A stretch of 6,307 nucleotides of DNA. Source: Actinomycetes bacterium. GTDB lineage: Bacteria > Actinomycetota > Acidimicrobiia > Acidimicrobiales > Microtrichaceae. The stretch spans positions 1 through 6,307 of the forward strand of contig JAFAFN010000326.1 in the NCBI GenBank assembly GCA_023423475.1, read 5' to 3'. Within the stretch, counting starts at the first letter, position 1. Every line of letters begins with the position of its first letter. The notes under the pieces were generated by a model. The model ran no database searches. It was not told the DNA's origin and saw nothing but the letters and a program-made list of their open reading frames with translations. This document shows positions 1 through 5,499 of the stretch, one piece after another. A program made the position numbers and the translations under genes.

Positions 1-696
1 GCGCATCTCGTCGACGCGTGACACGAACTCCGACCAGTGCGTCTCGAGGTCGAACCCGTCGGGTCGCACGACCGGTTCGCCGGTGCGGGTCACCTCGGTG
101 GCCCGATCGACCCGGAAGGTGCGGATCCCGTCGTCGGTGTCGCCGACCAGGTACCAGTTGCGGCCCTTGGTCGCGAGGCCGAGCGGGTGCACGACCCGGA
201 CGCTCGAGTCCTTGCCGCGGCCCGAGTAGCCGAGCCGGATGCGCTGCCCGTCGACCACCGCGGCCTCGATCGCGTCGAGCATGGGTGGGCGTGGCGCTGC
301 TCGTCGGGTGCGGTCCCAGTTCTCCGGGTCGACCACGACGGCGTGCTGGGCCGACTCCGCGCCGCTGCGCATCGACTCCGGGAGCGCCCTGACCAGCTTT
401 CGCAGCGCGGAGCGCACCTCCTTCGACGCGTCGGCCTGCGGGCCGGCGAGCACGAAGAGCGCCCGTGCCTCGTCCGAGCTGAGGCCGCTCAGGTCGATGC
501 GGCCGCCGCCGGCCAGCCGCCAGCCGCCGCCGCGCCCTTGCTGGGAGTACACCGGCACCCCGGACATCGCGAGCGCGTCGAGGTCGCGCCGGGCGGTGCG
601 CTCAGAGATCTCGAGCTCCTCGGCGACCTCTCGGGCGGTGACGTGTTCGCGTCGTTGCAGCATCAGGAGGATCGCCACGAGTCGGTCGGCACGCAT
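1..696 (-). CDS. WYL-domain, DeoR/YafY-type transcriptional regulator (C-terminus cut by window edge)
   Basis: Read from the ATG at 696, the frame stays open to the window edge: 232 residues and no stop. Residues 1-60 form a winged helix-turn-helix of the HTH_11/DeoR type, with the recognition helix around 31-42 (SERTARRDLDAL) and a wing with a Gly-rich turn near 56-62. Residues about 135-225 form a WYL domain. The signature motif is present as N180-W181-Y182-L183, followed by Arg-rich strands (IRTFRVDRA). The C-terminal WCX part typical of this family of about 320 residues should lie beyond base 1. A weak GGAAAG ribosome site stands 9 bases before the ATG. WYL proteins are ligand- or nucleic-acid-responsive DNA-binding regulators, often acting on divergent neighbours, so the isomerase-like gene across the 63-base gap is the likely target. 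The effector is unknown. Confidence 0.93.
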   Translation of the reverse strand, partial: MRADRLVAILLMLQRREHVTAREVAEELEISERTARRDLDALAMSGVPVYSQQGRGGGWRLAGGGRIDLSGLSSDEARALFVLAGPQADASKEVRSALRKLVRALPESMRSGAESAQHAVVVDPENWDRTRRAAPRPPMLDAIEAAVVDGQRIRLGYSGRGKDSSVRVVHPLGLATKGRNWYLVGDTDDGIRTFRVDRATEVTRTGEPVVRPDGFDLETHWSEFVSRVDEMR

Positions 697-715
697 GTTC
701 GTGAGCTTTCCAGAC

Positions 716-740
716 AAACCGGTCAGAAGGTGGCCTGTTT
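716..740. promoter_or_regulatory. Imperfect inverted repeat in the divergent WYL/isomerase intergenic region, candidate operator
   Basis: Arms aaaccggtca (716-725) and tggcctgttt (731-740) are reverse complements at 8 of 10 positions, around the 5-base spacer gaagg. The flanks gac (713-715) and cgtc (741-744) extend the symmetry with a one-base slip. It sits midway between the two divergent start codons (696 and 760), where a local regulator would be expected to bind. That the WYL protein binds here is inference. No convincing -35/-10 pair could be assigned to either gene. Confidence 0.4.
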
Positions 741-759
741 CGTCCCGCAGGATGGCCAC

Positions 760-1464
760 ATGGACACCAACACGACCGCCACAACTCCCACGACCACCGT
801 CACTCCTCCCGCCGGCAGCCGCATCGGCACCCCCGACGATCCTCGGCGACTGCTCGCCGCGACGGTCAGGACTGCCACGGGGCTGATGGACGCCATCCGC
901 GCCGATCAGTACGACCTTCCGACGCCGTGCGAGGACATGACCGTCGCCGAGCTGCACGAACACCTCGTGATGGTGCTGCGCCGCATCGCCTGCGCCGGCC
1001 GTGGCGAGTCGGTGCGCACCTGGCCGGCGGACGCGGCGGACGTGCCACGTGGCGAGTGGCTCGACGCGTGGCGGGCGGCTGCGGTGGACGCGCACCTTGC
1101 CTGGGGCGACGAGGTGCTCGATCGTCCGACGGAGCTGCCGTGGGGTGTGTACCCCGGCACCGAGGTGCTCGGGGTCTACGCCAACGAGATCGCCGTGCAC
1201 GCGTGGGACCTGAGTCGGGCGACCGGGATCGATGCGGACTGGGATCCGGCGTCGCTCGAGTTCTCGCTCGCGGCGATCCACTCGCAGCTGCCGATGGCGG
1301 ACCGCACGCCCATGTGGGAGGAGACCAAGGCCCAGCTGCCCGCCGACGTCCCGTGGCAGGACCCGTTCGGTCCCGCGGTGCCGGTGGCCGACGACGCGCC
1401 GTTGATCGACCGGTTGGTGGCCTGGAACGGGCGATCGCCGTCGTGGTCGGCGCCGACCAGCTGA
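760..1464 (+). CDS. Mycothiol-dependent maleylpyruvate isomerase-like metal-binding protein (TIGR03086/DinB fold)
   Basis: This 234-residue protein starts at the ATG at 760, with AGGA (749-752) 7 bases upstream. The frame is open further upstream, but that stretch is antisense to the regulator gene. The N-terminal domain carries the family hallmark TPCEDMTVAELHEHL (residues 55-69), a variant of the usual TPC-x-WTV-x-x-L-x-x-HL. The expected metal ligands are H68, E143 and H147; the last two lie in NEIAVHAWDL (142-151), with the E-x3-H spacing seen in mycothiol maleylpyruvate isomerase. Relatives are soluble four-helix-bundle proteins that bind a divalent metal and are thought to use mycothiol, the actinobacterial thiol. 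The substrate cannot be read from the sequence, and no gentisate-pathway gene is nearby. The first 20 residues are Thr/Pro-rich and probably disordered. Its stop lies 19 bases from that of the convergent GAP-family gene. Confidence 0.88.
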   Translation: MDTNTTATTPTTTVTPPAGSRIGTPDDPRRLLAATVRTATGLMDAIRADQYDLPTPCEDMTVAELHEHLVMVLRRIACAGRGESVRTWPADAADVPRGEWLDAWRAAAVDAHLAWGDEVLDRPTELPWGVYPGTEVLGVYANEIAVHAWDLSRATGIDADWDPASLEFSLAAIHSQLPMADRTPMWEETKAQLPADVPWQDPFGPAVPVADDAPLIDRLVAWNGRSPSWSAPTS

Positions 1465-1483
1465 GCCGGCGATCGGTCCCTGA

Positions 1484-2158
1484 TCAGGCCAGGCCGCCGA
1501 GCGCGCTGCCGATCAGCTTCGCTCCGAGCACCAGCAGGATCACCATCATGATCACCGCGTTGTGCCCGGACATGAACGTCTTGATCGACGACAGCGGACC
1601 CTGGGCGGCCCTCGGTGCGACCAGGTAGAAGAGCACCGACCCGACGACGGTCACCGAGCCGAGCACGACGAACACCGCGATGCCGACCGCATCGCCCTCG
1701 ACGTCGAGTCCCGCCTGCGCGATGGCTGCGCCGGCGGCCGCGGCGAGCGCCAGGTTCTTCGGGTTGACCCCGGAGAGCAGCACACCGAGGCCGAGTGCCT
1801 TGACCGGCGAGACCTCGTCGACCTTCGCCATCCATGTCGGCATGGTGGGCTCCTCGCCGTCGCGGGGCCGTGAGCGCCACTGCTTGGCCGCCATGGCCAG
1901 GAACAGCACGCCGATGGCGAGCTGCACCCAGTTGACCGAGGTGGCAGCGGAGCTGTCGGGCGTGCTCGATCCGCCGGTCACGACGAGCACGATGGTCGCA
2001 GCCGCCGTCAGCCCGACGATCCAGCCGATCGCGAAGGCCGAGCCGTTGGAGCGGGCCTTCGGGGTGCCGAGCATCAGGATCACGGCGATGATCGGGATGG
2101 GGCTGAGCGCCACCCCGACCGAGTACGGCAGCAGTTCGCCGATGGCCTGCATCAACAT
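1484..2158 (-). CDS. GAP-family (SfLAP/LysE-like) six-helix membrane protein
   Basis: This 224-residue, strongly hydrophobic protein has about six membrane segments, near residues 10-30, 40-61, 75-92, 119-147, 157-180 and 200-222. Family hallmarks are the first helix with ALSPIPIIAVILML (17-30) and the fourth-helix motif LLSGVNPKNLALA (127-139), which recurs in LysE-like exporters and in GAP/SfLAP proteins (PF11139). Mycobacterial members assist export of cell-surface glycolipids; general members have no proven substrate. The ribosome site GAGGA (complement of 2163-2167) is only 4 bases from the first ATG (2158) but 10 bases from an in-frame ATG at 2152, so the shorter 222-residue form is possible. 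It lies 78 bases downstream of rskA on the same strand with no convincing terminator between, so read-through from the sigK operon is possible. No SigK-like promoter was found directly in front of it. Confidence 0.87.
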   Translation of the reverse strand: MLMQAIGELLPYSVGVALSPIPIIAVILMLGTPKARSNGSAFAIGWIVGLTAAATIVLVVTGGSSTPDSSAATSVNWVQLAIGVLFLAMAAKQWRSRPRDGEEPTMPTWMAKVDEVSPVKALGLGVLLSGVNPKNLALAAAAGAAIAQAGLDVEGDAVGIAVFVVLGSVTVVGSVLFYLVAPRAAQGPLSSIKTFMSGHNAVIMMVILLVLGAKLIGSALGGLA

Positions 2159-2236
2159 GGGGTCCTCGATCGGTTCGTTCCTCGGCAGGACGAGCCGTCC
2201 CGCGTCACCGGAGCCGACGGTACCCGCCGGGTTCGC

Positions 2237-3037
2237 TCAGGCGGGGGTCCCCTGGAAGACGATGTCGCCGGTCGGAGCGGGCGATCCGCCGGTCGGTTCG
2301 ACCGTGATGGCCCAGGCCTCCGGCGGATCGAAGTCCATCTCCATCTCGGCGGCGAGCTCGCCGTTCGTCGGCGTGAACACGACCGATGGTGTCGGCTGGT
2401 CACCCGAGATCGTCCAGAGTTGGTAGACGTGGTCGGCGGAGGGGTCGTCGAGGTCCTCGCCGACGAGCATCGCCCGCTGCTCCTCGGCGGAGTACATGAC
2501 CTGCACCGTGCCGCCCGCGTCGCCCTCGAGGTCGACGGTCACCACGTCGGGCACCTCGCGCATCTCGGCGATGGCCAGCTCGGTCGGGTCCGGCGCCGGA
2601 TCGTCGCCGCCGCCGAATGCGATGACCGCGCCGAAGCCGAGCAGCACGACGACCACGGCCGCGGCGACCAAGGTGATCCAGCGGGTGTTCCGTGGCGCCG
2701 CCGGGGTGACCCGAGCGGGCTCGTCGGTCGGGGTGATCGGGATCGGGCTGTTCCCGGCCGCGCTGGATTCGGGCGGACTGGATTCGGGCGCGCTGGTCCC
2801 GGGCACGCTGGCCTGTGGGGTCGATGCGATCTCGGCCATGAGCTGCGCGCGGAGCCCCGGCGGGGGAGCGACGGGCGGCAACGACTCGCCGAGGTCGGCC
2901 GCGGCCACCCGGAGGTCCTCGACGTCGACGGTGCAGTCGGGGCAGGCCGCGAGGTGCTCCTCGAACAGCTCGCGCTCGTCGTCGTCGAGCGCGTCGAGCA
3001 CGTAGGCCGCGGCGAGGTCGTGGACGTCGTCGGACAT
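2237..3037 (-). CDS. rskA: Anti-sigma-K factor RskA with zinc-binding (ZAS) motif
   Basis: This 266-residue single-pass membrane protein should hold SigK inactive at the membrane. Residues 1-70 form the cytoplasmic anti-sigma domain, with H28-x3-C32-x2-C35 (HLAACPDC), the zinc anti-sigma motif. Residues 72-115 are a Ser/Pro/Glu-rich linker. Residues about 121-141 (after W120) are the membrane helix. Residues 150-262 form the extracytoplasmic RskA domain, with typical stretches YQLWTISG and AWAITVEPTGGSPAPTG. Its ATG overlaps the sigK stop in TGATG, and a strong GGAGGTGA ribosome site sits just upstream inside sigK, so the pair is translationally coupled. By analogy with mycobacteria, release of SigK would follow regulated intramembrane proteolysis. 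As I recall it, M. tuberculosis RskA lacks this Cys-x2-Cys motif, so the zinc site is a notable difference. Confidence 0.93.
   Translation of the reverse strand: MSDDVHDLAAAYVLDALDDDERELFEEHLAACPDCTVDVEDLRVAAADLGESLPPVAPPPGLRAQLMAEIASTPQASVPGTSAPESSPPESSAAGNSPIPITPTDEPARVTPAAPRNTRWITLVAAAVVVVLLGFGAVIAFGGGDDPAPDPTELAIAEMREVPDVVTVDLEGDAGGTVQVMYSAEEQRAMLVGEDLDDPSADHVYQLWTISGDQPTPSVVFTPTNGELAAEMEMDFDPPEAWAITVEPTGGSPAPTGDIVFQGTPA
2763..2822. repeat. 15-bp tandem repeat in the rskA linker (about four degenerate copies)
   Basis: Four consecutive 15-base units begin ctgg at 2763, 2778, 2793 and 2808. The first two are ctggattcgggc followed by gga or gcg; the third and fourth have diverged. On the minus strand they encode five-residue units of the APESS/PPESS type (around residues 80-98 of RskA) in the flexible stretch between the sigma-binding domain and the membrane helix. 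The length being a multiple of three keeps copy-number changes in frame. Confidence 0.7.
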
Positions 3038-3693
3038 CAGGTCACCTCCATCTGACGTCGCAGGCGGATGAGCCCGTCGCGGATCCGGGTCTTGATGGTC
3101 CCCTCCGGGACGTCGAGCACGGCGGCCACCTCTCGATAGGTGTACCCCTCGAAGTACGCGAGCTCGATCGACTCCCGCTGGGCCGCCGGCAGCGTCGCCA
3201 GCGCACGCTCGACCCGGTCACGGTCGAGTCGACCCTCGACCTGCTCGACCACCTCGTCACGCGGCGCGACCGCGGCGTTGGCGTCGTGCTCACGCTGGTC
3301 GCGGTCACGGGCCGATTGCGACGAGCGGACCCGGTCGATCGCCCTGCGGTGCGCGACGGTGGCTGCCCACGCGGTGACGGTGCCTCGGCCCGACTCGAAG
3401 CGAGGGGCGAGTCGCCACAGCTCGACGAACACCTCCTGGGTGACTTCTTCGGCCATCGACGGGTCCCGCAGCACGCGCAGCACGACGGCGTGCACCCGCG
3501 GCGCGAGCAGGTCGTACAGCTCGGCGAAGGCGCTCTGGTCACCGAGCGCGACCCGACCGAGCAGGGCGGCGGCAGGGTCGATCGAGGGCCGGACCCCGTC
3601 ACCCGATGCGGCCTCGCCCTGCACGGCGCGGAGGCGGCGGACGGGATTCACAACGCCGATGATGGCACGATCGGGGATCACGGCTGCGGTCAC
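3037..3693 (-). CDS. sigK: ECF RNA polymerase sigma factor SigK
   Basis: An ECF sigma factor, 218 residues from the GTG at 3693. Region 2 spans about residues 54-123 (AFAELYDLLAPRVHAVVLRVLRD, split here only by description; then QEVFVELWRLAPRF and WAATVAHRRAIDRVR). Region 4 spans about 160-213, with LPAAQRESIELAYFEGYTY and the helix-turn-helix EVAAVLDVPEGTIKTRIRDG. It strongly resembles mycobacterial SigK and is followed by rskA with a one-base overlap. Start choice: the GTG at 3693 lies exactly 7 bases after the -10 box of a SigK-like promoter, mirroring the divergent gene, and no Shine-Dalgarno precedes it, so a leaderless mRNA is inferred. In-frame GTGs at 3651 (204 aa) and 3624 (195 aa) are alternatives closer to the usual length of about 187. 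The frame is open upstream of 3693, but that stretch lies antisense to the oxidoreductase gene. The protein contains no cysteine. Confidence 0.94.
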   Translation of the reverse strand: MTAAVIPDRAIIGVVNPVRRLRAVQGEAASGDGVRPSIDPAAALLGRVALGDQSAFAELYDLLAPRVHAVVLRVLRDPSMAEEVTQEVFVELWRLAPRFESGRGTVTAWAATVAHRRAIDRVRSSQSARDRDQREHDANAAVAPRDEVVEQVEGRLDRDRVERALATLPAAQRESIELAYFEGYTYREVAAVLDVPEGTIKTRIRDGLIRLRRQMEVT

Positions 3694-3700
3694 GGAGGTG

Positions 3701-3727
3701 GTTCGGCGTGCGACGACAAGTGGATTG
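3701..3727 (-). promoter_or_regulatory. SigK-type promoter of sigK-rskA (CAATCC-N15-CCGAAC)
   Basis: On the minus strand, CAATCC (complement of 3722-3727) and CCGAAC (complement of 3701-3706) are separated by 15 bases. Each box differs by one base from the CCATCC and CCGAAT elements I recall for mycobacterial SigK. The same pair with the same spacer recurs at 5370-5396. The predicted transcript start, 7 bases beyond the -10 box, is the G of the in-frame GTG at 3693. It implies positive autoregulation. Confidence 0.7.
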
Positions 3728-3765
3728 GGCTCCCTCGGAACGCCCGACGACGCCGTCGCGAGGGG

Positions 3766-3792
3766 CCATACGGTCCCCGTTCCGCTCCGAAC
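3766..3792 (+). promoter_or_regulatory. SigK-type promoter of the oxidoreductase gene (CCATAC-N15-CCGAAC)
   Basis: CCATAC (3766-3771) and CCGAAC (3787-3792) are separated by 15 bases, the same spacer as the promoter on the opposite strand. The ATG at 3800 begins after exactly 7 more bases and no purine-rich ribosome site precedes it, so transcription probably starts at the A of the start codon. It faces the sigK promoter across 38 bases, forming a divergent control region. Confidence 0.68.
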
Positions 3793-3799
3793 TCCGCGC

Positions 3800-5452
3800 A
3801 TGAGCACTTCCGCGCCGACCGCCCCCCCGAGCCCACCGCACCTCGAACGGGCCGAGACGGTGTCGAGGGGCATCCTCGCCGGGATCGTGTCGGCCGTCGT
3901 CGCCCTCGGTGTCGCCGAGCTGGTCGCGAGCATCTCGTCGAGCTGGCGCTCCCCGGTCATCGACGTCGGGGACCGGGTCGTCGACCTGGTGCCGTCGCCG
4001 GTCAAGGAGCTCGCGATCGACTGGTTCGGCACGGCCGACAAGGTCGCACTCCTGATCGGGATCGGTGTGCTGCTCGCCGTCTACGCGGCCGTCATGGGCA
4101 TCCTCGCCATCGGCGGCCGGCGAGCGGTCGGCATGGTCGGTGTCGCGCTCTTCGGTGTGGTGGGCGCCGTCGCCGCGCTCGTGTCGCGCGACGACCGCTC
4201 GGTCACCGCAGCGCTGCCGAGCCTCGTTGGCGCGGTGGCGGGAGCCGGGGCGCTGTGGTGGCTCTCCGAGCGCAGCGGCGCTACCCCCACGACGCAGCGG
4301 GACGAGGCGGACCCGTTCGTCGACGAACGCGGCGGCCGCAGGGACCGTCGGGACGAACCGGACCAGCCCGACCTCGCCACGGTGGGCACGACCCGACGAG
4401 CGTTCCTCGAGGGTGCCGGCATGTTGGCCGCGGCGGGTGTCGCCGCCGCGGCGGGCGGGCGTTGGCTCAGCGCCCGGTTCTCGGCGACGGTGGCCAGGGC
4501 CAAGGTGGTCCTCCCGCGTGCGATCAGGCCACTGGAACCGATCCCGTCCTCGACCGGCTTCGACGTCGAGGGCCTCTCGACCTTCACGACGCCGAACGAC
4601 GACTTCTACCGGATCGACACCGCGTTGACCGTGCCCCAGGTCGACCCGGAGAACTGGTCGCTGCGCATCGACGGCATGGTCGACTCGCCGATGGAGTTCA
4701 CCTACGCCCAGCTCCTGGACCGCGACATGGTCGAGGCCGACATCACCCTGACGTGCGTCTCGAACGAGGTCGGAGGGCAGCTCGTCGGCAACGCTCGGTG
4801 GCTCGGTGTCCGACTCGACGAGCTGCTCGACGAGGTCGGTGTTCGCGACGAGGCTGATCAGATCGTCGGCCGGTCGGTCGACGGCTACACCTGCGGCTTC
4901 CCGGTGAGCGCGCTCGACGGTCGCAACGCCCTGGTGGCGGTCGGCATGAACGGCGAGGCGCTCCCGGTCCGCCACGGCTTCCCGGCACGTCTCGTGGTGC
5001 CTGGTCTGTACGGCTACGTGTCGGCGACCAAGTGGCTCCAGCAGATCGAGCTCACCCGCTTCGACGCGTTCGACCAGTACTGGGTGCCCCGTGGCTGGGA
5101 CGCCGAAGGTCCGATCAAGACCTCGAGCCGCATCGACACCCCGAAGGGGCTCGGGCGCATTCCCGCAGGGACGACGGCGATCGCGGGAGTGGCGTGGGCA
5201 CAGACCCGAGGCATCGACAAGGTCGAGGTGCGCGTCGACGACGGCGAGTGGGAGGAAGCGCAGCTCGCGGACCAGCTGAGCGACGACACCTGGCGGCAGT
5301 GGATGCTGCCGTGGGAGGCGACGCCGGGTCAGCACACGGTGACGGTCCGGGCGACCGACGGGACCGGGGCAATCCAGACCGAGGAGCGCTCCGAACCCAT
5401 CCCGAGCGGGTCGACAGGTCTCCACCAGGTCGTGGTGCTGGTGGACGACTGA
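3800..5452 (+). CDS. Membrane-anchored, Tat-motif molybdopterin-dependent oxidoreductase (sulfite oxidase family)
   Basis: A 550-residue protein in four parts. (1) Four membrane helices near residues 24-44, 82-105, 109-128 and 137-155. (2) A charged, probably cytoplasmic loop (156-196). (3) A twin-arginine motif, T198-R199-R200-A-F-L203, followed by a fifth Ala-rich hydrophobic stretch (206-220). (4) An extracytoplasmic catalytic part. The molybdopterin domain (PF00174-like, about 260-440) carries C319 in ITLTCVSNEVGG, the expected molybdenum ligand. The Mo-co dimerisation-like domain (PF03404-like, about 445-550) ends in GLHQVVVLVDD. Relatives include sulfite oxidase and the methionine sulfoxide reductase MsrP; the substrate here is unknown. 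The membrane part has no histidine (only H14 lies before the Tat motif), so it is unlikely to bind haem, and the electron partner is not visible. ATG 3800 is chosen because it follows a SigK-like -10 box by 7 bases. The frame is open far upstream, but that stretch is antisense to sigK. Confidence 0.92.
   Translation: MSTSAPTAPPSPPHLERAETVSRGILAGIVSAVVALGVAELVASISSSWRSPVIDVGDRVVDLVPSPVKELAIDWFGTADKVALLIGIGVLLAVYAAVMGILAIGGRRAVGMVGVALFGVVGAVAALVSRDDRSVTAALPSLVGAVAGAGALWWLSERSGATPTTQRDEADPFVDERGGRRDRRDEPDQPDLATVGTTRRAFLEGAGMLAAAGVAAAAGGRWLSARFSATVARAKVVLPRAIRPLEPIPSSTGFDVEGLSTFTTPNDDFYRIDTALTVPQVDPENWSLRIDGMVDSPMEFTYAQLLDRDMVEADITLTCVSNEVGGQLVGNARWLGVRLDELLDEVGVRDEADQIVGRSVDGYTCGFPVSALDGRNALVAVGMNGEALPVRHGFPARLVVPGLYGYVSATKWLQQIELTRFDAFDQYWVPRGWDAEGPIKTSSRIDTPKGLGRIPAGTTAIAGVAWAQTRGIDKVEVRVDDGEWEEAQLADQLSDDTWRQWMLPWEATPGQHTVTVRATDGTGAIQTEERSEPIPSGSTGLHQVVVLVDD
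5370..5396 (+). promoter_or_regulatory. Internal SigK-type promoter for the fasciclin lipoprotein (CAATCC-N15-CCGAAC)
   Basis: CAATCC (5370-5375) and CCGAAC (5391-5396) are separated by 15 bases. This is identical in both boxes and spacer length to the sigK promoter, yet lies inside the last 85 bases of the oxidoreductase gene. The predicted start, 7 bases past the -10 box, is near 5404, giving a leader of about 96 bases before the ATG at 5500, which has its own ribosome site. It would allow the lipoprotein to be made in excess of the enzyme. Confidence 0.65.
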
Positions 5453-5499
5453 CCGGTTCGGCAGTCGACACCACGTCCATCCACGAAGGAGCTCGATCA

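Noticed and set aside
37..759. Upstream extension of the isomerase-like frame
   Set aside because: It is antisense to the WYL regulator, and the ATG at 760 has a ribosome site.
1430..1439. Palindrome GGCGATCGCC near the end of the isomerase-like gene
   Set aside because: A single 10-base palindrome within coding sequence is expected by chance at this GC content, and no repeats of it were seen.
1465..1483. Bidirectional terminator between the convergent genes
   Set aside because: Only a 4-bp gatc stem can be drawn, which is too weak to call.
3140..3799. Upstream extension of the oxidoreductase frame over the sigK gene
   Set aside because: The added residues are Ser/Arg/Thr-rich and antisense to the clear sigma factor; the ATG at 3800 gives a sensible membrane N-terminus and follows a promoter box.
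3694..4041. Longer N-terminus for SigK (start at 4041)
   Set aside because: It would overlap the oxidoreductase gene antisense, and the added residues have no sigma-factor similarity.
4592..4597. CCGAAC inside the oxidoreductase gene as a further promoter
   Set aside because: The hexamer 15 bases upstream is ggcctc, unlike the -35 boxes; treated as a chance occurrence.
5397..5402. Exact CCATCC hexamers at 5397 and 5477 as SigK -35 boxes
   Set aside because: No CCGAA-like -10 box lies about 15 bases downstream of either.
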